5,862 nt of DNA, from the NCBI GenBank assembly GCA_029978815.1, contig JAPOIQ010000084.1:1-5862 (forward strand), read 5' to 3'. Source of the stretch: a bacterium. Lineage in GTDB: Bacteria; Actinomycetota; Acidimicrobiia; Acidimicrobiales; Ilumatobacteraceae. The first letter of the stretch is position 1; the number at the start of each line of letters is the position of its first letter. Positions 1 through 5,463 of this stretch are shown piece after piece. Made by a program: the position numbers and the translations under genes. Under the pieces are notes generated by a model. It had not been told where the DNA came from, searched no databases, and saw only the letters and a program-made list of their open reading frames with translations.

Positions 1-1605
1 CGCATTGTCTTGGCCGATGATCCTCTTGTGAAGTTCGTCTTCCATGCGGAGCAACTTCTGGGTTTCTTCTTCGGTGAGCTTGTACACCGGAATTCCAGTC
101 CACATTGAGAGGACATCAGCGATCGCTTCTTCATCAACCTCGTCAAAGAGGTCAACACCAGACGCTTTTACTTCGGACTCTTTCGCAGCCTTCTCTTCAA
201 GGAGTGACTTTTCTTGATCTCGGAGCGCACCAGCATCCTCGAACCGTTGTTCTTCGACTGCGGTTCGCTTCTCGCGAAGCACATCTTCGAGTCGGCGCTC
301 GATATCTCGAAGGTCTGGAGGAGTTTGCATACGCTTGATGCGAAGTCGTGAACCCGCTTCGTCGATGAGGTCGATTGCCTTATCGGGCAGGTGACGATCT
401 GAGATATAGCGGTCTGCGAGGTTTGCCGCGGCGACAATTGCCTGATCGGTAATCGTGACACGGTGGTGCGTTTCGTATTGCTCGCGCACACCTTTGAGAA
501 TTTCGATCGTGTGGGAAAGGGTCGGCTCTTCAACCTTGACAGGCTGGAAACGACGCTCAAGAGCCGCATCTTTCTCGATGTGCTTGCGGTACTCGTCAAG
601 AGTTGTTGCGCCAACGGTTTGAAGTTCGCCGCGAGCCAGCATCGGCTTCAAGATCGATGCAGCATCGATTGCACCCTCGGCTGCTCCAGCACCGACGAGC
701 GTATGAATTTCGTCGATGAACAAGATGATGTCACCACGGGTGTTGATCTCTTTGAGCACCTTCTTGAGACGCTCCTCGAAGTCACCGCGATAGCGGGAAC
801 CTGCGACAAGAGAACCGAGGTCGAGGGTGTAGAGCTGCTTGTTTCGAAGCGTGTCTGGAACATCGTCGTTAACGATGCGCTGCGCAAGGCCTTCAACGAT
901 TGCGGTCTTACCAACACCTGGCTCACCGACGAGCACCGGGTTGTTCTTCGTGCGGCGAGAAAGAATTTGCATCACTCGTTCGAGCTCGGTTGCTCGGCCG
1001 ATCATCGGGTCGAGCGCGTTTTCACGAGCCATTTGAGTGAGATTGCGTCCGAATTGATCGAGGATCTGACTGTTCTTGTCGTCACCATCAGATTTCGATG
1101 AGCTGCCAGTACCTGCGGCCTGACCACCTGATTCGGGTCGGCTTGACTGTCCGCTTCCACCAGAGCCCTGGTACCCGCTCAAGAGTTGGATGACCTGCTG
1201 ACGAACGCGGGACAGGTCGGCACCCAACTTCACGAGTACCTGAGCGGCGACACCTTCGCCTTCGCGGATGAGTCCGAGCAGGATGTGCTCGGTGCCGATG
1301 TAGTTATGGCCGAGCTGAAGAGCTTCACGGAGCGACAACTCGAGAACCTTTTTCGCACGTGGGGTGAAGGGAATATGGCCCGACGGAGACGACCCGCCTT
1401 GGCCGATAATTTCCTCAACCTGATTACGAACTGCCTCGAGAGAAATCGACATGCTCTCGAGAGCTTTCGCAGCAACTCCTTCGCCCTCGTGAATGAGTCC
1501 GAGCAGGATGTGCTCGGTGCCGATGTAGGCATGATTGAGAAGGCGGGCCTCCTCTTGCGCGAGGACGACTACCCGCCGGGCTCGGTCAGTGAAGCGTTCG
1601 AACAT
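1..1605 (-). CDS. clpC: ClpC-type AAA+ unfoldase of the Clp protease (N-terminal 535 codons, cut by window edge)
   Basis: Hsp100 ATPase that unfolds proteins and threads them into the ClpP chamber in the cytoplasm. The frame is open from ATG 1605 to the left edge with no stop. Seen in the protein: two Clp_N repeats, each with [12 protein letters not shown] (from about residues 27 and 102); a Gly/Ser/Asp-rich linker (about 143-179); the D1 AAA+ module with Walker A GEPGVGKT (227-234, Lys233) and Walker B ILFIDE (Asp298, Glu299); a short middle domain with a UVR-like stretch ([15 protein letters not shown], about 451-465); and the start of D2 ([11 protein letters not shown], 500-510). The short UVR-type middle domain fits ClpC, not ClpB. 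D2 and the C-terminal ClpP-binding loop are outside the window. The start is supported by AAAGG six bases upstream (1612-1616). It is transcribed divergently from the prenyl synthase and has no obvious functional link to it. Family assignment is very secure. Confidence 0.97.
   Translation of the reverse strand, partial: MFERFTDRARRVVVLAQEEARLLNHAYIGTEHILLGLIHEGEGVAAKALESMSISLEAVRNQVEEIIGQGGSSPSGHIPFTPRAKKVLELSLREALQLGHNYIGTEHILLGLIREGEGVAAQVLVKLGADLSRVRQQVIQLLSGYQGSGGSGQSSRPESGGQAAGTGSSSKSDGDDKNSQILDQFGRNLTQMARENALDPMIGRATELERVMQILSRRTKNNPVLVGEPGVGKTAIVEGLAQRIVNDDVPDTLRNKQLYTLDLGSLVAGSRYRGDFEERLKKVLKEINTRGDIILFIDEIHTLVGAGAAEGAIDAASILKPMLARGELQTVGATTLDEYRKHIEKDAALERRFQPVKVEEPTLSHTIEILKGVREQYETHHRVTITDQAIVAAANLADRYISDRHLPDKAIDLIDEAGSRLRIKRMQTPPDLRDIERRLEDVLREKRTAVEEQRFEDAGALRDQEKSLLEEKAAKESEVKASGVDLFDEVDEEAIADVLSMWTGIPVYKLTEEETQKLLRMEDELHKRIIGQDNA
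1253..1528. repeat. Near-identical 51-bp direct repeats inside clpC (1253-1303 and 1478-1528)
   Basis: The two copies match at 48 of 51 bases, and the inner 36 bases (1268-1303 and 1493-1528) are identical. They are spaced exactly 225 bp (75 codons) apart, and encode the same core of Clp_N repeats 2 and 1, [12 protein letters not shown] followed by H/R-EGEGVA. The protein-level repeat is a known property of the family. The unusual part is that every synonymous position in the 36-bp core also agrees. Confidence 0.85.
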
Positions 1606-1730
1606 GATCCGCCTTTCAGGTCGTCTTTCTTTTTGTCATCCTACCGGTGGCTGAGGGCGTCAAGCCGAACGAAGCGGCGATGATTGCGCAGGTGTTATCG
1701 AAGTCATATTTAAGGGCGTAACCTTCGCTC
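1606..1730. promoter_or_regulatory. Divergent promoter region between clpC and the prenyl synthase
   Basis: These 125 bp separate two genes read in opposite directions, so each needs its own promoter here. Toward clpC (minus strand) there is TTGACG (1659-1664) and TAGGAT (1638-1643) with a 15-base gap, which is short for a sigma70-type promoter. The clpC ribosome site AAAGG is at 1612-1616. Toward the synthase, TTGCGC (1684-1689) with CATATT (1705-1710) is a weak candidate, and AAGGG at 1712-1716 lies 14 bases before the GTG. A short inverted repeat GCCG-N7-CGGC sits in the middle. I did not find a convincing ClgR, CIRCE or HAIR operator. The region's role is inferred from gene layout; the individual boxes are weak. 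Confidence 0.4.
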
Positions 1731-2717
1731 GTGGCCGAAACTGTCTTCCCACTCCTCGAGATGCTTGGTTCTGAGCGTCAACGGATTGAAGACGAACTTC
1801 TCGCGTCCGTGCAGACCTCTGACGAACATCTCACGGAATTGGCGCAGCATCTCATCATTGCTGGCGGGAAACGCTTACGGCCAGTCCTCACAATGGTGGC
1901 CGGTGCACTTGGTGACGCATCAATTTCGCGAGACGTAGTTCGAGGTGGGGTCTCGTGCGAACTCGTTCATCTCGGCTCGCTCTATCACGACGATGTCATG
2001 GATGAATCTCCCACTCGACGTGGCGTAGAAACAGTCAACGCAAAATGGGGAAACCTTCAGGCAATTCTCGCAGGCGACTTTTTATTGGCGCGTGCCTCAG
2101 AAATCGCAGCATCCCTAGGAACTGAGGTCGCCGGACTGTTGGCGAAGACTATTGCATGGTTGTGCGAGGGTCAGATTGAAGAACTTCGTACAACTTATGA
2201 CCCCTCTCGAACAAACGAAAGCTATTTCGCTTCGATCAGAGGAAAGACTGCTTCGTTGTACGGCACCTCAGCGCGAGTTGGTGGAATTGTTGCTGGTCTT
2301 GACCGCCCTGTCGTTGATGCTCTGACCGATTACGGCGATTCGTTTGGAATGCTCTTCCAGATCATTGATGATGTGCTTGACATCGTGTCGACCGACGAGG
2401 AACTAGGAAAACGTGCCGGCCACGATATGCAGGTGGGCGTCTACACACTGCCAGTGCTGTGCACCTTGGCAAAGGGCGGCTCCGAGGCTGATCGTCTTCA
2501 GGAACTATTTGGCGAGACACTCGACGAGACTCAACGGGTTGAAGCCCTGCAGATCGTTCGTGGCTCCGGCGGAGTTGACGACGCCTGTGATATCGCCAAA
2601 TCATTTGTTGCTTCCGCAATTGCTGCCACTGATGGGTTCCCTGATAGTCGGGCGACAGAGGCGATGCGAGCGGCGCCAGGAGCGCTCCTCGACACCGTGT
2701 TGTCGCCAACCGCCTGA
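1731..2717 (+). CDS. Long-chain polyprenyl diphosphate synthase (trans-isoprenyl diphosphate synthase family)
   Basis: Condenses isopentenyl diphosphate onto an allylic diphosphate to make an all-trans polyprenyl chain, in this setting most likely the menaquinone tail. The 328-residue protein has the full family layout: GGKRLRP (45-51), first Asp-rich motif DDVMD (87-91) followed by ESPTRRG, GDFLLA (115-120), the Lys-Thr pair in GKTASLY (171-177), and second Asp-rich motif DDVLD (213-217). Length is normal for the family. Small residues Gly82 and Ser83 stand five and four places before the first motif, where bulky aromatic residues stop the chain in short-chain FPP/GGPP synthases, so a longer product is inferred. 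The start is GTG 1731; AAGGG lies 14 bases upstream, rather far, so the leader is uncertain. The gene converges on the reductase-family flavoprotein. Grouping of such a synthase (grcC1) with menJ is known in Mycobacterium tuberculosis. Exact chain length cannot be read from sequence. Confidence 0.93.
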   Translation: MAETVFPLLEMLGSERQRIEDELLASVQTSDEHLTELAQHLIIAGGKRLRPVLTMVAGALGDASISRDVVRGGVSCELVHLGSLYHDDVMDESPTRRGVETVNAKWGNLQAILAGDFLLARASEIAASLGTEVAGLLAKTIAWLCEGQIEELRTTYDPSRTNESYFASIRGKTASLYGTSARVGGIVAGLDRPVVDALTDYGDSFGMLFQIIDDVLDIVSTDEELGKRAGHDMQVGVYTLPVLCTLAKGGSEADRLQELFGETLDETQRVEALQIVRGSGGVDDACDIAKSFVASAIAATDGFPDSRATEAMRAAPGALLDTVLSPTA

Positions 2718-2731
2718 TATTCACGTTCCTT

Positions 2732-2748
2732 GCGAGCGGCTTCCTCGC
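2732..2748. terminator. Possible weak hairpin between convergent genes
   Basis: The 34-bp gap between the synthase stop (2717) and the flavoprotein stop (2752) holds GCGAG-N7-CTCGC, a five-pair stem able to form on either strand. There is no T-run on either side, so it is at best a weak two-way terminator, and a chance stem is quite possible. Confidence 0.25.
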
Positions 2749-2751
2749 CAT

Positions 2752-3906
2752 TCAGTCGTTAAGCGATGTGTCGAAGGTTGAGCGCAGTAATGCATCTGCT
2801 GCAAACCGGGAGTGCGCAGCAAGAGGAAGTGCGAATCGGCCAAACTTGTGACCGAGGACGGGCAGGAGTACTCGGCCGAGACGTCGACGTCTCCCGAGCG
2901 CAGCCGAGAGGTCGGACGAGTAACGCTGGAGAGGTGCCGAGGCACCTTCGCCTATCGCATCGGCAACAACATTCCCCGCAAGTCTTCCCGACCGGACGGC
3001 ACCCGACACACCTATTCCACTCAGCGGGTCTGCGGTCGATGCGGCATCTCCAGCGACGACAAATGTCGGACCAAGGATTGGCCCAACTGAGCCGCCTACA
3101 GGCAACCGGCGTTCTCGCCCAAGTTCCAGCAGTGAGTCAAGATCGACACCCCACGTATCGGCATGAGTGTTGACCATGTTGAGCAAGACCTGTTGAAGAT
3201 TGACCGATTCAACATCTCTCACTGTCGACGGCACAACGATTCCCGCAGTGACAGAATCGTTTCCATTGGGAAGTAGCCAGCCGTAACCCGCAAGGGGGCT
3301 CCCGTCCGACCGGGTGAGATCGAGTGCAATGTCGACGGTTGTTGAGTTTGAAAGGTTGGAGGACCAGGTGCCGTTAATCGCAATGAGGTAGGGGAGGTCG
3401 CGGCGTCGATAGGTGCCAAGGTTTCGACCAAATGTGCTGTTCGCCCCATCTGCAATGACCGTGTACTCCGCATGTAACTCGCGGTCGTTGTCAACGAGCG
3501 CTCCGCGAAGAAACCCTCGGTCGATGATTGGGGCAGTGGCTCGCGTGTCTTCAAGTACCTCAACGCCGACATCTCGGCTTCGCTGTCGAAGCGCTGCAAA
3601 CAGATTGTCTTGGCTGATTGCGTACGCGGTCCCGGCTCGCAATGGGCGCTCGATGCCTGCGTGATGGTGAGAAAACCGCACGTTGGCGATCTCGTGGGAG
3701 CGAAGTTTTACCTCAAGAATCTGCAGATCGTTGAACGCTTCATAATTGAGAAGCCACGACCGGTGAGAGCGACCTCGATCGGGCGGTCGTTGTTCTACGA
3801 GTGCAACCGAGTGACCTCGCACTGCAATTGAGATTGCGGCACTCGCTCCTGCAGGTCCGCCGCCGATGACAAGAGCATCGTGGCGAGATAATGGTGACGT
3901 CGCCGT
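2752..3906 (-). CDS. Geranylgeranyl-reductase-family FAD oxidoreductase, probably MenJ-like menaquinone tail reductase
   Basis: Likely saturates double bonds in an isoprenoid chain using FAD, at the membrane. Numbered from an ACG at 3906 (384 residues), the protein shows the FAD dinucleotide fold VIGGGPAGASAA (13-24), a DG motif ADGANS (152-157), YGWLLP (208-213), which resembles the YxWxFP box of geranylgeranyl reductases, and a second FAD motif GDAASTADPLSGIG (286-299). In that last motif Ser and Ile replace the usual Gly and Glu. The start is a problem: the frame is open from the TGA at 3919-3921, yet contains no ATG, GTG or TTG until GTG 3820-3822, which would remove the FAD motif. I chose ACG 3904-3906 because GGAGGG ends five bases before it. 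It begins one base after the cytochrome c stop, so the two are probably co-transcribed and translationally coupled. Neighbouring prenyl synthase supports a quinone role; archaeal-lipid-type or carotenoid-type reduction is less likely. Confidence 0.85.
   Translation of the reverse strand, partial: TATSPLSRHDALVIGGGPAGASAAISIAVRGHSVALVEQRPPDRGRSHRSWLLNYEAFNDLQILEVKLRSHEIANVRFSHHHAGIERPLRAGTAYAISQDNLFAALRQRSRDVGVEVLEDTRATAPIIDRGFLRGALVDNDRELHAEYTVIADGANSTFGRNLGTYRRRDLPYLIAINGTWSSNLSNSTTVDIALDLTRSDGSPLAGYGWLLPNGNDSVTAGIVVPSTVRDVESVNLQQVLLNMVNTHADTWGVDLDSLLELGRERRLPVGGSVGPILGPTFVVAGDAASTADPLSGIGVSGAVRSGRLAGNVVADAIGEGASAPLQRYSSDLSAALGRRRRLGRVLLPVLGHKFGRFALPLAAHSRFAADALLRSTFDTSLND
2871..2893. repeat. 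Two overlapping perfect palindromes inside the flavoprotein gene
   Basis: CTCGGCCGAG (2871-2880) overlaps GAGACGTCGACGTCTC (2878-2893); each equals its own reverse complement. They lie in the coding sequence for an Arg-rich stretch (LGRRRRLGR) near the C-terminus. A perfect 16-bp palindrome is uncommon in a window this short but could come simply from the repeated Arg codons. Confidence 0.6.
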
Positions 3907-3917
3907 CTTAGCCCTCC
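3904..3917 (-). promoter_or_regulatory. Strong Shine-Dalgarno and putative ACG initiation site
   Basis: Read on the minus strand: GGAGGG (3917-3912), five bases, then ACG (3906-3904). The Shine-Dalgarno lies in the last codons of the cytochrome c gene, whose TAA is 3910-3908. Spacing is what would be expected for an ATG. This site decides the start of the flavoprotein. Confidence 0.5.
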
Positions 3918-4735
3918 ATCATTGCGGGCGATCCATCGGCAGGACCATCACCGATTTCGATGATGCCCTCATGCGACTCGTGGATCGATGCAAGAGCGGC
4001 TCCGCCTTCTAGTTCGAGGAAGATCTCAGACTCTTCTGAGCACCATTCTTCAAATTCTTCGGCATATTCGCCTTCTGAGTCGGCGCCACCGAGGGTGTAC
4101 CGCTCGTAGCAAACTGCGCCGAGGAGTTCGTAATCGGTAATCGCACCACTAAAGCCAGGCATGACACCGCGCTCGCCCGCAAGGTGAGGACCACCCTCGC
4201 GATCAGGGTTTCCATAATTTGAAACCCCTGCGATGTTGTACGCACCTGTTCCGTACATCACGTAGCGGAGTTGATCTTCAATATTCGGGAAGGTCTTAAG
4301 AACCTCACCTTCTGAGAACTGATAGCCAACACCACCCTGCCCGTTTCCGCCATGGCAACCGGCACAAGTCGCGTACTGCTCTGCGCCAATTGCGAGAGGA
4401 CCAGAGGCCTCTTCAGCTTGGGCGGTCACTGAGCGGACATACATAAACATCCAAATTGGAAGGAGGGCGAGACCGGCCATCGCCCAGCCTGGGATCTTCT
4501 TACGTGAGCGATATTTCGACACGACGAATGAGTCGGGCTTCGGGGGAGGAGGGCTGGCAGCCGCAGGTGCAGCAGCACGAGGAGTAGGACCAGCGGGGGC
4601 AGATGCTTCAGCAACTGCAGGAGCAGACGATGATGGGGTGGTCTCTGCAGGAGCGGCGGTGGTTGCGTCGCCTCCACCAAGCGCGGCGCGGCGCTCGCGG
4701 CTGCGCTGAAGGAGATGCTCTGGAATCTCAGTCAC
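3908..4735 (-). CDS. Membrane-anchored monohaem c-type cytochrome
   Basis: Electron carrier with one covalently bound haem c, expected outside the cytoplasmic membrane. From GTG 4735 the 275-residue product begins TEIPEHLLQRSRERRAAL, then has an Ala/Pro/Ser-rich stretch (about 22-66), a basic KYRSRKK segment, one membrane helix (about 81-100, IPGWAMAGLALLPIWMFMYV), the haem motif CAGCH (Cys124, Cys127, His128), and GVMPGF with Met192 as the likely second axial ligand. Basic residues before the helix put the N-terminus inside and the haem outside. A strongly acidic tail follows, with two further cysteines (209, 232) that might form a disulfide. The frame stays open to an earlier GTG at 4816, giving 302 residues; I prefer 4735 because the protein then begins at the recognisable TEIPEHLL, but neither start has a good ribosome site. 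The flavoprotein follows one base after its stop; the unknown membrane protein and ferredoxin are divergent. Likely part of a quinol-to-oxygen chain. Confidence 0.9.
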   Translation of the reverse strand: MTEIPEHLLQRSRERRAALGGGDATTAAPAETTPSSSAPAVAEASAPAGPTPRAAAPAAASPPPPKPDSFVVSKYRSRKKIPGWAMAGLALLPIWMFMYVRSVTAQAEEASGPLAIGAEQYATCAGCHGGNGQGGVGYQFSEGEVLKTFPNIEDQLRYVMYGTGAYNIAGVSNYGNPDREGGPHLAGERGVMPGFSGAITDYELLGAVCYERYTLGGADSEGEYAEEFEEWCSEESEIFLELEGGAALASIHESHEGIIEIGDGPADGSPAMMEG

Positions 4736-4970
4736 CCCAACACGATAGACGGCGAATGCTCGAACGCGTGAATCTTCGAGCACGATCCTGAAGATCTTCG
4801 TAATGAACTTATGCACAACCTGACGTGAGCCCGGGTGGTAGGTGCCAGAATGGAGGAAATTCGCTTTTGGCCGTTCTCTGGAAATAGGAGAATTGGCTGC
4901 TAACGCGACTACAGTCTCTGCGGGTAGTGCTGTAACAGGGCACGATCAACGGAAAGCAATGAGGAGCGAG
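4736..4970. promoter_or_regulatory. Divergent promoter region between the cytochrome c unit and the membrane protein / ferredoxin unit
   Basis: No gene I accept lies in these 235 bp, unless the cytochrome starts at GTG 4816. On the minus strand TATCGT (4747-4742) is six bases before GTG 4735, which would make the transcript leaderless, a common arrangement in actinobacteria; a poor -35-like TTCACG (4772-4767) is 19 bases further up. Toward the plus-strand unit I see no convincing -35/-10 pair. TACAG (4910-4914) and CTGTA (4930-4934) form a spaced inverted repeat that could be an operator or chance. Confidence 0.35.
4961..4966 (+). promoter_or_regulatory. Shine-Dalgarno GAGGAG that sets the membrane protein start
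   Basis: GAGGAG is followed by four bases and ATG 4971. It is the best ribosome site near the 5' end of this reading frame and favours ATG 4971 over the in-frame ATG 4959 (GGAAAG only two bases upstream) and GTG 4842. Confidence 0.6.
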
Positions 4971-5453
4971 ATGTTCGCCTTTAACTGGAATGTGCTTGAG
5001 TGGCCGGGAATGAATACGGCGTTTTTGACGTCGTTCATCGCGTCCAACATCTTGACCTTCGCAGTTATGGCCTACGGCCGCCGTCGCCCAGTCGGCAAGC
5101 CGACGTCTTGGGGTGAGGCGATGGTCGGTTCGACCTATGCCTTTGGTGTCATGTTCCTTGCATTCGGAATCGTGCCCCACCAGTGGATTGACCACGCAGA
5201 CAAGGATCTCGGTTGGGATCGCAGCAAAATCATCTTTGGGCCTGGTGGCATTCTGAAGCCAAAGGCTTTCGATGGCTGGTTCCCCTTCACCTTGCAGTAC
5301 GAAGCGATCCGAGACGTAATTGTTGTCGTTCTCCACGCGTATTACTTCGGCTTGCTGATCTTCATCTGGATTTGGTGGCAGAAGCGAGGCGAGTCCGTTG
5401 CGAAGGAACTCCCGACAAGTTCGTATGGCCGTCCTCTCGTGAGGAAAGCTTGA
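4971..5453 (+). CDS. Small three-helix membrane protein of unknown family, likely respiratory-complex subunit
   Basis: I do not recognise the family. The 160-residue product begins MFAFNWNVLEWPGMNTAFL and is rich in Trp and aromatic residues. Three hydrophobic segments are visible at about 16-36, 52-68 and 113-136; the last ends in IFIWIWWQKRG, a Trp belt followed by positive charge. Between helices 2 and 3 is a loop of about 45 residues with PHQWIDH (His70, His75) and DLGWDR; His122 sits inside helix 3. These histidines could bind haem, metal or quinone, but nothing proves it. The frame could extend upstream to GTG 4842, but that stretch looks like promoter DNA. The ferredoxin gene starts ten bases after this stop, so the two are almost certainly one operon, and the divergent partner is a cytochrome c. 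A role as a membrane subunit of a quinol-oxidising complex is inferred from context only. Confidence 0.8.
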   Translation: MFAFNWNVLEWPGMNTAFLTSFIASNILTFAVMAYGRRRPVGKPTSWGEAMVGSTYAFGVMFLAFGIVPHQWIDHADKDLGWDRSKIIFGPGGILKPKAFDGWFPFTLQYEAIRDVIVVVLHAYYFGLLIFIWIWWQKRGESVAKELPTSSYGRPLVRKA

Positions 5454-5463
5454 GGTATAGCTA

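Noticed and set aside
463..1101. Plus-strand open frame of 212 codons opposite clpC
   Set aside because: Minus strand encodes an unmistakable ClpC AAA+ module here; the plus-strand product has no recognisable motif and is a codon-bias shadow.
1659..1680. GCCG-N7-CGGC near the clpC promoter as a ClgR or heat-shock operator
   Set aside because: Four-base arms are too short, and the sequence does not match the ClgR, CIRCE or HAIR patterns as I know them.
1186..1683. Plus-strand open frame of 165 codons over the 5' part of clpC
   Set aside because: It is antisense to the Clp_N repeats, and its internal repeated peptide ([12 protein letters not shown] / [12 protein letters not shown]) is just the reverse reading of the Clp_N direct repeats.
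2752..3822. Flavoprotein starting at GTG 3822
   Set aside because: It is the first standard start codon in frame but would delete the GGGPAG FAD-binding motif encoded just upstream, so the protein would not be expected to bind FAD.
4736..4816. Extension of the cytochrome c to GTG 4816
   Set aside because: Possible, as the frame is open, but the recognisable N-terminus begins after GTG 4735 and no clear ribosome site precedes 4816. Kept only as an alternative.
4842..4970. Upstream extension of the membrane protein to GTG 4842
   Set aside because: The extra 43 residues show no family-like sequence and overlap the divergent promoter region; GAGGAG directly before ATG 4971 gives a better start.
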